Shown: one piece after another, positions 23,301-34,900 of the stretch
Position numbering within the stretch: the stretch's first letter is position 1
Layout of the letters: the number at the start of each line of letters is the position of its first letter
NCBI GenBank assembly: GCA_013407085.1
Contig: JACCGJ010014508.1
Location: forward strand, 1-64,000
DNA: 64,000 nucleotides
Source: Atriophallophorus winterbourni
Lineage: Eukaryota > Platyhelminthes > Trematoda > Plagiorchiida > Microphallidae
Direction of reading: 5' to 3'
Notes under the pieces: model-generated
The model's input: the letters and a program-made list of their open reading frames with translations, nothing else
The model's database searches: none
Told to the model about the DNA's origin: nothing
Made by a program: the position numbers and the translations under genes

Positions 23301-23766
23301 AACAGGCTGGAGTCTCACTACCATTTCTATTTCTAATCCCCCCTCATATCTGTCTAGGCCTGGACAACCTGACAGCATCTTAGCCCATGTGCAGTCTCTG
23401 ACTGTGCGGCACTTTGCCTGGATCAGGCTTGTGCTTTCATACCATACCATATCATGATGATGTCTCAATCCGAGACATCAATGAAGCCGGCTAATCCACC
23501 CGTGGAGCCAGCTGCACAAAAGTAAAGTAAAAAGTACCATACCATATGGCAATTGAGCGTTCGGTACTTTCTAATTTTGTTATGCTGACCCCGAAGGTGG
23601 ATGATGATTTGTTATCATCAGGTGTCATGCTCTAAAATTTCGCCCCCACATAGTTTATGTTCTTATCCAGCAACCTACGATAATTAACCGTTTTGCTCTA
23701 TTTTTTACCATTCAGCTCACATTGCTACGCCAGACCTGCCCGCTGTGCCAAACATCCGCACCCTAG
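11379..23766 (+). CDS. DIS3L2: DIS3L2-type RNB 3'-5' exoribonuclease, copy A
   Basis: Sixteen exons join in frame (962 codons plus stop): 11379-11516, 13063-13116, 13156-13257, 14442-14564, 15731-16091, 16263-16350, 16434-16764, 16872-17081, 17186-17254, 17319-17426, 19496-19816, 19916-20345, 21272-21426, 21515-21619, 21703-21945, 23716-23766. CSD1 is near residues 47-98 ([15 protein letters not shown]), CSD2 in exons 5-6, the RNB domain in exons 7-13, and S1 in exons 13-15. The catalytic loop [16 protein letters not shown] (about residues 362-378) has all four Asp. [39 protein letters not shown] and [18 protein letters not shown] match DIS3L2 and not DIS3 (no PIN domain). The family degrades uridylated RNAs in the cytoplasm. 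The start is the ATG beside the exon-1 acceptor; a 5' UTR exon is expected upstream. The last exon is tentative. Confidence 0.87.
11799..11997 (-). repeat. SINE, diverged, nearly full length
   Basis: Minus-orientation copy from AGCCCTGATTCAGGCAAAG to GCAACATTGCACATCCACGC. Many substitutions make it an old copy. Confidence 0.65.
12003..12178 (+). repeat. SINE, strongly diverged
   Basis: Lies back to back with the minus copy before it: AAATTGATTTGCCATTGAC, AGCTGCATG and a tail near GTATGTATG can be matched to the family. Confidence 0.45.
12176..12466 (-). repeat. SINE interrupted by an inverted self-copy
   Basis: A minus-orientation copy is split after GGTTGACCAGGCC (12256-12267) and resumes at an identical GTTGACCAGGCC (12342-12353). 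The intervening segment is an inverted copy of the first part of the same SINE. Confidence 0.8.
12215..12343. repeat. Perfect 52-bp inverted repeat (hairpin)
   Basis: Arm 12215-12266 (starting ACGTACAGTCAGAGACTGCA) is the exact reverse complement of arm 12292-12343. The 25-nt spacer is AT-only but for its first base, and pairs further (TTTTATA with TATAAAA). Confidence 0.95.
12471..12660 (+). repeat. SINE, 5' end trimmed
   Basis: From CGTGCTAAATTGATTGGCC through GGTAGTGAGCTGCATGCTG to the tail CATACCATACCATACC. Confidence 0.8.
12661..12805 (+). repeat. SINE, 5'-truncated, with a head fragment behind it
   Basis: A 3' half begins at the pyrimidine tract and ends CATACCATACCATA. Directly after it lies ACTGCACGATTGTACATCCG, the head of another copy in the opposite orientation. 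Confidence 0.7.
13578..13872 (+). repeat. Unclassified 520-bp family, internally deleted copy
   Basis: Begins TTCCAAAGGTTGTCATAGCC and ends GTCGCACAAAAGTAAAGTAA. Both ends match the longer copy at 18060-18585 in the opposite orientation, but about 220 bp of the interior is missing. Confidence 0.7.
14018..14113 (-). repeat. SINE fragment (head half)
   Basis: Minus-orientation GCATGCAGCTCAGTACC through GATTGCATATCCATGC. Confidence 0.6.
14650..14790 (+). repeat. SINE, very diverged
   Basis: GGCAATGAGCTGCATGCGG and a following GTCCACGCCTGAAAAACTTGA are the only recognisable parts. Confidence 0.35.
15128..15276 (+). repeat. SINE variant, in a duplicated intron segment
   Basis: A 5'-truncated SINE variant (GCAACCTAACAATTTCTTAG) plus its unique right flank (CATCTAATTCATTACTCACC) recurs at 16136-16261. 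Confidence 0.75.
15333..15574 (-). repeat. SINE, full length, 13-bp target duplication
   Basis: A 242-bp copy with GAGAATTTAAATG at 15320-15332 and again at 15575-15587. It defines the family ends: tail (CATA)n and head GTGCACGGATGTGC. Confidence 0.95.
16106..16261 (+). repeat. SINE variant, second copy of the duplicated segment
   Basis: Same variant and same right flank as 15128-15276. It reaches the acceptor of the exon starting at 16263. Confidence 0.75.
17723..17925 (+). repeat. SINE, diverged
   Basis: From GTGTGCAATCGCGCAGCACTT to a tail CATACCTACCTACTTA. The middle (CTGACAGTATCTTAG) is partly deleted. Confidence 0.65.
18060..18585 (-). repeat. Unclassified element, longest copy (about 520 bp)
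   Basis: On the minus strand it runs from TTCCAAAGGTTGTCATAGCC to a (AAAGT)-type tail. Relatively GC-rich, with no convincing protein, it lies in intron 10 of the first DIS3L2-type gene. Tail structure suggests a retroposon; it could also be a fragment of a larger element. Confidence 0.6.
18686..18785 (+). repeat. Short dispersed repeat (shared with 55062-55152)
   Basis: CTTAACTGCCATACAACCATG, then AAAGTAAAATCCTAAAAGAT and GGGTGGGACTTAAAT, almost identical to the copy at 55062-55152. A third, shorter match begins near 24045. Confidence 0.65.
19000..19450 (-). pseudogene. LINE reverse transcriptase C-terminal remnant
   Basis: Minus-strand translation gives [20 protein letters not shown], then [20 protein letters not shown], the post-palm block common to flatworm non-LTR elements. 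Several stops and frame changes intervene. It ends about 45 bp before a coding exon of copy A. Confidence 0.75.
20346..21034. other. Intron sequence, no feature seen
   Basis: Unremarkable AT-rich intron 12 sequence of copy A upstream of a SINE. No ORF or repeat that I can name. Confidence 0.3.
21035..21242 (+). repeat. SINE, diverged
   Basis: From TGTGCTGTGCAGCTAACAAC to GGCTTGTGATTTCATACATGC. It ends about 30 bp before the acceptor of a copy A exon (21272). Confidence 0.65.
22058..22177 (+). repeat. SINE, 5'-truncated
   Basis: Starts CCTATCTGTCTAGGCC, ends CATACATATATACATACC. Its hairpin reads CAGTCAAAGACTG: loop changed, stem kept. Confidence 0.8.
22851..23073 (-). repeat. SINE, nearly full length, 12-bp target duplication
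   Basis: CTCTACTTGGTA at 22839-22850 recurs at 23074-23085. Its hairpin reads CAGTCTTTGACTG. Confidence 0.92.
23214..23452 (+). repeat. SINE, full length
   Basis: From CACGGATGTGCAATCGTGC to the tail CATACCATACCATATCAT. Confidence 0.85.
23484..23532 (+). repeat. 3' end of the 520-bp family
   Basis: GAAGCCGGCTAATCCACCCG through CACAAAAGTAAAGTAAA matches the end of the copy at 13578-13872. A weaker match lies at 54025-54072. Confidence 0.5.
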
Positions 23767-24124
23767 TCTTTAAATCATTTTTCTGATTGTTCACTATTTT
23801 TTTATCGCTAATACATTTTAATTCGCTATGTTGTTTTCATATTCTTCTTATTTTCTTTGTGCTCTTACTATATGTTCTGCACTGTCTTAATTCAGGTTTT
23901 TGAGAACATATGTTTTTTAAACATTTGCTTTTGTTAATTGTTGGATCGGGTCTTTGTGACCGTGACATGCGGTAATTTTTCTTTGACCAGGTTGATAGTT
24001 TTGGAACATTATAATCATCATGGGTTATTACATCCGCATGAGGTACCGAATGCTTAATTGTCATACAAAAAATCTAAACTGAATTGGGTTCACTAGCCTG
24101 TATTTTTCCTCGTCGTAGTAGTGA

Positions 24125-24190
24125 ACGTCATCATCATCATGAACAGGTCTGGAACCAGGCAACGTGCCAAGCTATCTGTAGGTATTACCA
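24125..24190 (-). repeat. Short repeat with (CAT)n end
   Basis: CATCATCATCATGAACAGGT, then CAACGTGCCAAGC, is the reverse complement of copies at 34040-34125, 60090-60172 and 61680-61770 (GCTTGGCACTTTGTCTGGC then ATGATGATG). Confidence 0.5.
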
Positions 24191-24454
24191 CATCAATGAA
24201 TCGCGTTGCTCACATCTCCCCTGCACTTTCGACTCGCCTTTTCCTCAACCCGGAGACAGCAAGATTGTGTTTGCTGAGCCTTTTCTTGTGATAAGGAAAA
24301 TGGTTTTAGCTTGGTTGCTTCATCTGAATGTATGTCTTCCAACTGTTTGTGAATCGTTCACTGAGTCTTATCACCGTGTGTGTGTGCTATTTGTATCTAC
24401 TAGGTGGACGGCTGTTTCGAGTTTGGGCTATTGTACGCCTCTGGATTGCACGAA

Positions 24455-24660
24455 TATATAACTGTGCAGTACTTGCGTACGGCGCAGGTGAGGCCGTGTT
24501 AAATTGATTTGCCAACGGTTCTGAGGTTCATGCACGCTGGAGTCCCATTGCCATTTGTCAAGGCCTGTGCACCCTGACAATATCTTGGCCCACGAGCAGT
24601 TTCTGGTTGTGTGGCATTTTTGCCTTGATCCTGGCTTGTGATTTTATAAATCATACATGC
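24455..24660 (+). repeat. SINE, diverged
   Basis: AAATTGATTTGCCAACGGTT, then CCTGACAATATCTTGGCC, with the tail CATACATGCGTG. Confidence 0.6.
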
Positions 24661-25742
24661 GTGTCTCTGGATGATACTTTTGGTAGAGAATTGTTGGTCT
24701 ATAGTTTGCTGACTTTGTCACGCGCCGTCCATGTTTCCACAAATTGACCGTCATCTGTTATGGAAACAAAACGACAGCTAAACGTTTTTGGTCATACCCG
24801 ATTTACCGTGACGCTCGAACTCATTAGGTGGAGACTATTATCAATTGTTTTAAAGGCAAAACATTAAATCAAGTTTTAGCGTGTTGTTATCCAATAGGCC
24901 TAATGTTTGTTCTTTAGTGGGATTGAACTAGGAAGTTTGCTGCTGTGAAGCGTAAGTGTAGATGACTGACTGACTATCCATGACAATCATTCATGAATGA
25001 CTAAGCCAAACTAACTGAACAGTGACTGGTTGCTGATAACGCTGGTTTTCATTGATCAAAAGGTTATTATTTATGTGAGTGACAGAACTCTACTGAACTC
25101 TCCTTTTTGATTACGTTTGAGGAACGAAACGAAAATGGGAAAAAGCGGAATCTCGAAGCCTATTTCTGGACTCAATTATTATCCCAAGCAACTCCAGATA
25201 TGAAAGTATTAGCGGGTTAAAGCAATGAACTTAGTCAGTTTCATTCAAAATGGCGTTAATTCTGTGTGTCGCCTCGATGATTGGCTTTCATACACCGGGT
25301 TGTGCCTTTGAGCAAAATTTACTGTGTTTTAGAAGTTGTTTCCGGTCTTTACGTGTTGTATTAATAGAATAGCATTGTGGAACCAAATCAGCTTTGCTTA
25401 TGTGGTTCACTTCGGCGTGTTTTATGTGGTCTGTGCTGTTATTGAAACTCTAAGTTTGCTAACCCCGTTTACCTGCCGTCGACAATGATCACTTTTATCG
25501 TTCCTCATTTCCTTCACTCAATATCCTCGCGACCATTTGGTTCTCTTGTCTAAATATTTATTTGAAATATATGAGTGTGATCGGGAAGAGATATGCTACG
25601 TAATCTTACAAATGGTCTTAAACATGCTTGGAGTTTTTCGCTTTTCCTGAAAAAGCAGTAGCTTGCTTACTCGTCAATATTTTGTATTTTAATCGTCTTT
25701 TTTCTCATTTACAGATTAGTTGCTGCACTGTATTTTCTTTTC

Positions 25743-25907
25743 ATGATTTTCGTTAGAAATGCACTTCATTTTGCAAAACCTCGGCACAACTGTATACGCA
25801 CCTTGCATATTTTATCCCACTTGAAGAAAGATTTCTCTAAATTTTTCTGTTCGTCCCCAATTGTCGGTCGTAACGGAACCAGTGTTAAATCGTCGATTCA
25901 ATCTAAG
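25743..25907 (+). CDS. Candidate N-terminal exon of copy B
   Basis: ATG-started 55-codon open stretch ending AAG before GTTTGT, in phase with the first confident exon of copy B. Residues 1-35 hold many Arg, Lys and His and a single acidic residue (KKDF), which resembles a mitochondrial presequence. No similarity to the copy A N-terminus is visible, so it may be chance. Confidence 0.3.
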
Positions 25908-28900
25908 GTTTGTTTCTCATGTTCCCCGTGGTTTCCGTGTTTATTTCATCATGCACATTTTTACTAATTTTCTTTATTATTATTACTTTCAAAGCTGAGG
26001 TTTGATTTGTGTGCTAATCCCGGTACTTAGAGTTGGAAACCCAACAAATGCTACTACATATCTACGTACCTTAATCCTGTTCATATCCCGTAATTTAATT
26101 TTCTGCGATTCGCTTTGCCTAATATCCAAGTTCATTTAGACGGGAACGTTCATCTGGTTTATTATGCAAATAACGACTTGTCGCCACTACGTTTTCTAGT
26201 TTGAACGTTGCGATCCTTTCGTGTCTAACAGCGCGACTCGCAGCTGCACAGACTACAAACGTCACTGAAATTTCTTTGCCGGTTTTCTCCTGAAACCTTT
26301 CTCGTCGCTATCATGAAGTACAAGTTTGGCTCCAGACCATGTGACATGAAATCCTTTGCCACTCTTAGGTTTCACTCAAGGAGCGTTTGAGGCAGTTCTG
26401 TTGATTCCTTGACTGATGCGTGCGTATCTACCGGTAGCCTGAGTTTTCCAAAACGATTGTCACTCAAACCTTGACTCTCGTCGTCACCAAGATCATGTCT
26501 ATCCGACTTTCAGGTGAGACTTATTCTCAGAAGGCGTTTGAGTGTTCTATATGTGATGAAATCTAACAGTTTCCAACATGACAATGCATGATAACGCTCT
26601 ATTTAAAGCGTCACATTGCCTAATCCAGCTAAAAGCGTATCCAAAAAGAAAAGCTATCGGTCCAGTATCTGTATATCAGTATTTATTTGACGCTCACATT
26701 AATTCTTCGTTTTTCTTATCTAGATCAATCCGACAGCGGTAATTTATGTAAGTTTCCCATTTCTATTGCATTGCTTACGCCTTTTTGCTTTGGCACTGGT
26801 GGTTTGTTACAAGCTTTCCTGTTTTTCTCATACCAACCACAAGATCGATGATAGCATTGGGTCGCTCACACTAAGACCAACAGTTGTTGAATTAATAATG
26901 CGAAGGAAATTTCAGTGTGTTCTCATTACCGGTGATAATGTATGCCACGCTGGCTGCTCAACCGTAATCGGTTTCGTGATTGGTATCCACGCTATCGTCG
27001 AGCACCTCTAACTGACTCCACATTCGGTGCTGGTTTAGTATGTGATCTACACAAGAAATTTGATCTACTAAAAAAGAATTTATTTATTACAATCATACTT
27101 TATATACACTGTGAATATCGTTTAAAAAAGAGACCAATAGATTTTCTTCATTTGAGCGTAGAATTTTCCAACTAATAAAATCTAAATGGGTTGCAATGCG
27201 TGTATTGGAACTCCTCCTTCTAGCCAAGATCGTTCAGTGTTTTGCGTATGTTTTCCATCTTGATGATTAATATAGCTTTGCTGGTGGTTTACGGTTGAAT
27301 GATTGAAATAACGATTTAGATTCGAGTAGGCGTGCCATTCTTCTGAGTGGATGACGAAGCCTTCTTGAAATTCTCTACGCGTAATTTGTTCTAAAGTAGC
27401 TCGGTCTTTTTGCAACATCAGATTAACGACAATCCAAGACATTGTTGAGGTCAAAAACCCATGGCCCGTCTATTCTTTGTTTGCGGTTTCTGTTGGTTAC
27501 TACATCTCCTTCACTGTCAGTTGATTCGGCTCTTTCGTCACCATTAAGAAGACGCACTCGATTGTATTTTCTTATTCCACCAAAGCGTGCTTCGTCTATT
27601 TCAAACAGGATTTGCGTCAGTTCTCAACGTTTGACCACACTTATTGACTCACACTAAGAAAGAGCAAACTTCTCACCACATGTTGAACCAATTACATATA
27701 GTTGTCCTGCTCCTTTCAGATAATATTTAATACGAGTATATGTAATAATATTCATCAATTTCAAAGCAATTTAATAATATTTAGGTAGATCACGAGCTAA
27801 ACTATGAACATGTAGGTAGATCACATACAAACCGGCACGTTTATTTTTTATGTAAATTTGTTAAGCAATTTGTTGGTTCAATATCCACTGTGCGCTATTG
27901 CGCTAGTAGAATTCCGCTAAATCGTGCACGCTGCCGTCCTACTGCTACTTTCAATTATATCGGGCTATGCCTGGGTTACCCCTCAGTATCGTCGTCAACC
28001 TGCATTCTGTGACTGTACGAACTTTGCATGCATTCAGGCTTGTGATTTCATATACATCGATGCTGTACTTACTGTGGTACTTGCTTGACATACTGTTCGC
28101 ATGCTACCCGCCAAGTTGAGTGCGGTCAGTGACTCAAAACAATCGATGGTAACTCAAGGGTGCGCCTTCATGCTCTTTTGCCGTGTTCTGTAGTTGACAT
28201 ATCAAATGTGAACCAGTCCGAATCAACATCCGTTGATAAAATGAACTTTCCTCAAACTTCACTTGACGGTAAAAAGTGATTGATTTGCCAATTTTGATCA
28301 CTCGCGTCTAGAATAAAATTTATTCGCTTATGCACTTTTGTGATGTCTGCCGAATAGTTTTGCAACTCAGACTGCCGTTTAGACGATTCATAAGCAATAT
28401 CTCTTATTTTACTGTATGATTATTCTCAATGAAGCTGTTTTTCTACACGTCTATGTTCGATTTCGACTGTTTGAACCTGACGATTTTATTCATTTTAGGG
28501 GAAACTTCGAGTGCTCAACCGCTATTACGCCTACGTTCAACATCCAATCGATAAGACACCCATTGCCATTTTGGGCAAGTGTCGGGAAAAAGCGTTGGAT
28601 GGAGATATCGTCTCGGTGACTCTTTTTCCCATCGGAAGTTGGAAAGTGAGTATCCGCTCTGGCTGACCGGGTTGCTCATTTCCGTTAAGCCCATGTGGGG
28701 TGTGGCGCCTTTTCAAGAAAACACTAACCCCAGATGTCCTTGTTTTATAAGGAAGCCAAATTCATAGACCCAATCGCATAGACTTCTGTGTGTATGTTGA
28801 ATCTTAAAGATGAATGCGCAGATTTCAACGCTAGATGCATGCAACGCTGTGCAATATAGATTGTTGGTTTGTAACACTCTTTCTGGCATGAAAACTTTAG

Positions 28901-31900
28901 TGTGTATCTTAGCGGGCACTCGGTCACATTGAGATGCCGACCTGAATTGATCTTTTCACTCTCGGTGATCGTTCTAAAGGTTGTATTAAAAAATCGACCA
29001 CTGGAGTATTACATGTGATTGTGATCATGTTGATATGCGATGTAGCTCTTCGTTGAAACGCATTCCGAAACTCTGTTCAGATAGAAGCTTGGTTCCAACT
29101 ATCCTGGACAAAATAACAAACGTAAAATGTAGTGGCAGGTGTTAAGCACAATGCCACACACACAGGGCTGTTTGACTTATTGGATCCATTTTCGCTTAAT
29201 ACGTTGTCAAGTACAGTTTGTCATCTTACTCTGCTCACCCTAAGGTAGCAGTTTGGGGTGTATCGTGTTCGTGAATACGTCTTTTCAGATTCCTCGTCAT
29301 GTATGCCCTTTTTATTTGCAAGTTCCTAATTGTTATCCTCAGAGACATGCTATAGAGGTTACTGGACTTATACATTTCAGATTTTATCATGAGATTAATT
29401 TGCCCTGTTTTACTATACAAACGACATATCCCTACTGTTTCACTCAACTTCAGTTGCGAAAGTTGCGATGAAAACCAATCACTTGGAGCTGTATATTGCT
29501 TTACATATTTTAGCAGTTGTATCACTTATTCGTTATCGTTAAATGCCCAAACTTCGGCACGCATTGTTAAAACGACCGTAGCATTTCGAAATTTATCCTC
29601 TCTAACCTCACTACATTTATGGGCAGAGTTCTAAAAGCGACATTTCGAACTGCACTCGTGACTAGGCGAAGATCTTTGACGTTACGGAAAAAACGTATCC
29701 AATATCTTTAAATATTCGACAACTGCTGTTTCCATAACACAAATGGTGAATTTCGACCTATTTTTCGCGCAATGTTGCTCCCCGGAATGTGGTTATTTAA
29801 GTGATATTATTCATATAGAGAAATAGGTCGAAGAATCAGCTCACATGACTGGCTTGCCGAAATACCTCCACGTGGTGCCAGCTGGGTGGGCTCGGTTCTC
29901 CGAGGTCAGCGAAAGGTTCGGCGGTGGTGTCTGAGGGTGTGGTGGGTTTTCGCCTGGCAAGCGTTCTCCCTATAAAAAGCCACAAAAATCCAATGATGAC
30001 ATCACGACGCGGCGGATGTGACTCGCCGCTCCAAAAGTCACTGCCCCTTGTCATATCCAAGGACATTGTATGGTGCACAGGCAAAATCTGAAGTCACCAA
30101 CCTATCAACGGGGTTATCGGGCTCCGAACTGGAAATTCCCAGAAAAGGGTGTATGAACCGCTTCGTCGGTCACCGGCCACCGATAGGTGCGAACCTCTTT
30201 CGCTCCACTGCCTTGTGGGTAAAGGCTCGGGGTGGGACCCCCTAAACGAAATCTACCCTACTTCGGTGTAGGCAACCGGGTAGTATCATGCTACGTTCAA
30301 CGATGACGATGATGTCAACGCTTTGTACCCCGCCTTCTCGCTTTGTACATCTCATTGTTTATGTTGAACGGCACCATATCTGTATCAGATTGTGCAAATA
30401 TAATAATAATAATACATCCCAATTGACGCACTATTCAGGTTGGCTAAACAGCCGCACCGCATAGTATGGTATGGTATAAAAGCACAAGCCTGATCCAGGC
30501 AAAGTGTCGCACAGTCAGAGACTGCACGTGGGCTAAGATACTGTCAGGTTGCCCAGCCTAGACAGATATGATTGGGAAATAGAAATGGTAGCGAGACTCC
30601 AGCGTCTTTTAGCATGCAACTCACTACCCGTGGCCAATCAATTTAGCACGATGTTTGCCTCACAGCACAGAAGTACTGTACGATTGCACATCCGGTAATT
30701 GTTGTTAAACTTTTGGTTACGGCATTTGCTAATAAACGGGATCATATGTGGATGGTATCAATCAAGATGGGCAAGAAATATCGTTCAGTCGACAAATTGT
30801 AACCTGATGTCGGGATCTGCTTGTCTTTTTTTAAGTTTTTTGGTGAGATTGCTGTAATTGCTGAAAATTCGTGTATACGAATAAAGCCAATTTCTTTTTC
30901 TTCACTACCGGTCATGACTGTTTGCCGTTATCAGGTGGATACAGTAAGGTTAGGTTTAGTGAAACAGTAGAAAAGTAGTAAATAACGTTATACTTAAAAG
31001 CCGCTGTTACGTAAGATTCATACAACGAACCAGAGTGTTCAACCACAGCACCACAAAATAGCCGAGTCAATCGCACGAGACGCTTATAATTGACCAATCT
31101 AGTGTTTTACTCCCATCTTCCGCACACACACGTACACATCACCACAACCAGCTTCAGGTTCTTGTATTTTTAGACCCACTGTTTCATAATACCTCATCAT
31201 CTTTGTTGTTTCGACTCATTGGTTAGCTTTTCAATGTACTTGTCTCGATTTGTTAAGGTCCGTGGAACAAACAGAAATGTTGTCGTCTCATTGGTCGAAC
31301 CCAAACCGGAGGATAACGAGGAAATTGTTTCCGCGGAAGAGGACAGCTTGGAAGTCGAGAGTGAAGACACCTCGCTGGATTCGAGTACTACCCCTGACCC
31401 AGACCCTATCAAACGTCCTTTCAAACACTTTAGTGATATCTATTCTTTGAAATCGGTATACCAACTATCCACAGTAACCGACGCTGATTGCTGGCCGAGC
31501 GAACTTCCTAAAGATGTAAAATTGGATGATTATTCTTACAGTTTTCGCCCATTGCCGAGTAGAAAATTAATCCGAACGGGAAAGGTTCATGGAATTCTGA
31601 TTCCCAGTATGTCATCCCGACGATTTCTGGGTCAAATTTCATTCCGTGCACCGAACGGAACTCGGAAAGATTCTGACAGCATTTCGCCGAGCCCCGAGTT
31701 GGACACGTCCAAACCAGTTTGCTTTTTCTTACCCAGTTCCCGAAACAATCCCTACATCATTTTGGACGCAGATAAACTTCCTGCCCGTGAGTGTGCACAT
31801 TTATATTTATATAAAAATTCATTGATAGATGGATATTTGATAGTAGCAGTTCTCGGTTGATAGGCGATTTGCTGCGATGTTCGTTTGGTAGCCGAATGCA

Positions 31901-34900
31901 GCATCTGCTCTCTCCAGCTTGCAGACGACCCTTCACACAATGTTCCCAAAGCGAGAGTCAAGAGCATGTTCTTCCCAGCCCGTAGAGTCATTGTCAAGAG
32001 CTTTCATATATTTTCACAAACGCCTTTGTACCGCCACTGCAGCGTACCCAAGGGTCGACTACCATAATATCAACTATCCATAGAGTAGATCTTTCGGAAT
32101 ACGACCATTTCCGATTCTCTACATATGACCCGGCCACCATAAGCGGCGCTGACGTAATATGGTGAACATGTTTTTTTGCCAAAACTTTAAAAATACTTTT
32201 GCATTTGTTACTTTGTCTATTCATGATGTGTTCAAATTTGATGGATGCTCCTTGAATGTAAAGTTTCTGCTCGTGTCATGCCGTCAACCAGTCGAAGATG
32301 ACAGTTGCTCTGCCAATTCACTTATCAATCTCGCGGTTCAACGAGATCTTTTTCGCAATAGTTGAACCGGCGTATGTGAAATGATGTACTGGTTTTTTGT
32401 TCTTCGTCAGATGTCAAGGAAAACCATGATTTGGGTTTAAACTCGCAGTATATATGCACCGTGACCGGCTGGGATGCAGCCTCGGGTATGCCACAAGGGT
32501 GAGTATGCCGCTCGCGAGAGGCTTATACGTGTGCATCTGGTTTACCAAGTTTTTTTCAAATTTTTAGTTTCGTTTCTGGTGAACTAGGAGATATGAATCA
32601 GCTGGAGGATGCCACAAAGGCTTTGCTCATGAATCACGGGATTGCAGACGAGGAATTTACGGCGGAGGTAAGAATGCCCATTCTTTGTAATTACTGCTGA
32701 ACAACTGAAATCGCATGTGCGAAGTTTTAAAATGGCTTGCTTAAATTATGACGTTCATCAAGCATCCTCATTCGTATGATTTCACATCACACACACCGCG
32801 ACCGGTTTCGTGCTGTAGGAGCAATTCGATCAACGTCCGCATTCCTTGAAATAGTTGAGCAACGGTAAACAAGATTTACGCTTGTATGCCACTGTTGGAT
32901 AAGGCTGGTATGTATGAATGTATGACAGCACAAGCCTGGTCCAGGCAAAGTGCCGCACAGTCAGAGACTGCACGTGGGCTAAGATACTGTCAGGTTGCCC
33001 AGGCCTAGACAAGGCTGGTACGACCAGCTTGTTCAATCGCGTGTCCAAATACATGCAGTCTGGTTCATTCTTACTAAACCAAACGGTAACGGAACGATTC
33101 TAATAGTCTGAAATTGACTCGGGGTGACTAGTGCAGTTTGACTGATGGTTCATGATCGCAAAACTGCATATTCGCCTGTAAGTCTACATTTAGACGAGAA
33201 CATCACCCCTTTCTTAATGACGATTTTAAACGTTGAAAAAGCAAGTTGATAATGAATCGGTTAGTGCACAGAAGCTTAGTCAGATCAACAGTGCCACTAC
33301 GAACAGGTTTAAATTACCTGACAAATCCTAAGCTGGCTGAGAACTACGCACGGATGTGCAATCGTGCAGCAATGCTGTGCTGTGCGGCTAACATCGTGCT
33401 AAATTGATTGGCCAACGGTAGTGAGCTGCATGCTGAAATACGCTGTAGTCTCACTACCATTTCTATTTCTATTCCCTCCCTCATATCTGTCTAGGCCTGG
33501 GCAACCTGACAGTATCTTAGCCCATGTGCAGTCTCTGACTGTGCGGCACTTTGCCTGGATCAGGCTTGTGCTTTCATGCCATACCATACTCAAGCCATAA
33601 TAGGCGCTGAGCTTGTCAAGTTAGACAGGCGAAATTGAGATCAATTGATGCCCGCACACCGCTACATGCTTTGTAATCCCTTAATTGTTTTGATTTTGTG
33701 CAAATGTGATCGCATCCGCTGACCGGTTAGCTTGATTGCGTAATCCGTGTGCACACTAGAGGTCACGCACTTTAATCTTTAACGCTGCCGAACCAGAAGC
33801 CAGATTGTTCAGATATCAGCCTCGTCCACCTTGTTGACCCCATTCTTACCAGTCTTTGTTATCTCAACCGGAAACAAAACGTTTGAATCACTGTCTCACC
33901 GATGACGTCTGGTTTATTTTCCCAATCGCAATCAGTTGCCGCAGTTCAACCATCATGCGACAGTTTGCCCGTATGGTCGTATCCATCGTTACTCGCAAAT
34001 ATTCAATCGTTCACTGGCTTTTGCTCAACTTCGCTTGTTGTATTAACCTCTACGTTTGCTTATCTGCTTTTCCTGATTCATGTTGCTTGACACTGCTTCC
34101 AAATCTGTGCTTCATGGTGATGGCGATTATCCCCGTTTATAACTCACCTCTGGATTCGTCTGACTACCAACTCACATTTCGTGGCCACTACAAAAATCAT
34201 TCTAAATGTTTCTTTTTTATTGTTCAAAAACAGTCTCCAGGAGTGCGCCGTTTTTCGTTCACTGCTTTTTTGAATATATTTCGGCGTCCCCACAATGATC
34301 AAGCCCACTATTATTACCCTGACAGTATCTTAGCCCATGTGCAGCACTTTGCCTGGATCAGACTTGTGCTTTCATACATACCTTACCCTCGTTTATTGCT
34401 CCCAATCGCCTTGCTTTCCTGCTTTTAGCAACTCGCTGGTCTTCCTCAATCGCCGGAGAGTTTCGTCATTCCGCGATCGGAATACGGTAAACGGCAAGAT
34501 TTCCGTTCGTGTTGCATCATGAGCATTGACCCGGTCTCGGCAAAAGATGTGGATGACGCGCTGCATGTGAAGCAGTTGCAACCTGGTCAGTGCCTGTCTC
34601 TCTAGCCCTTCGTGACGATTCGAATCCCTCTGTATTCTGATCTCTGATTGCTAGAGCATGTCCCAAATGTCTATTGTTGACTTTACAAGGGGAAAACTTT
34701 GTTCGTTTCAATGTATTGTGGTGCTCACATCTCCATCCCTTACACTCCACTACCTGTTTCTGGCTGCTTGCCGTCATCAGGTGGAGACAGTAAGATCAGT
34801 TTCAGTGAGCCTTGAAACAGTGGGAAAGCGGTAAACAAAGTTAAACTTGTATGTCACTGTTATATAGGGTTCTTACAAAGAACCACGATGTTCAAATACA

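Larger units (their letters stand above)
23770..25735. other. Intergenic stretch between the two RNB genes
   Basis: Contains a short repeat at 24125-24190, a possible piece of the 34.7-kb family at 24243-24300 and a diverged SINE at 24455-24660. I see no other gene. The promoter of copy B could lie in 24.7-25.7 kb. Confidence 0.4.

Noticed and set aside
26766..27011. 81-codon ORF as an exon of copy B
   Set aside because: It ends at a GTATGC donor, but shows no similarity to DIS3L2 N-termini and lies beside the Merlin remnant.
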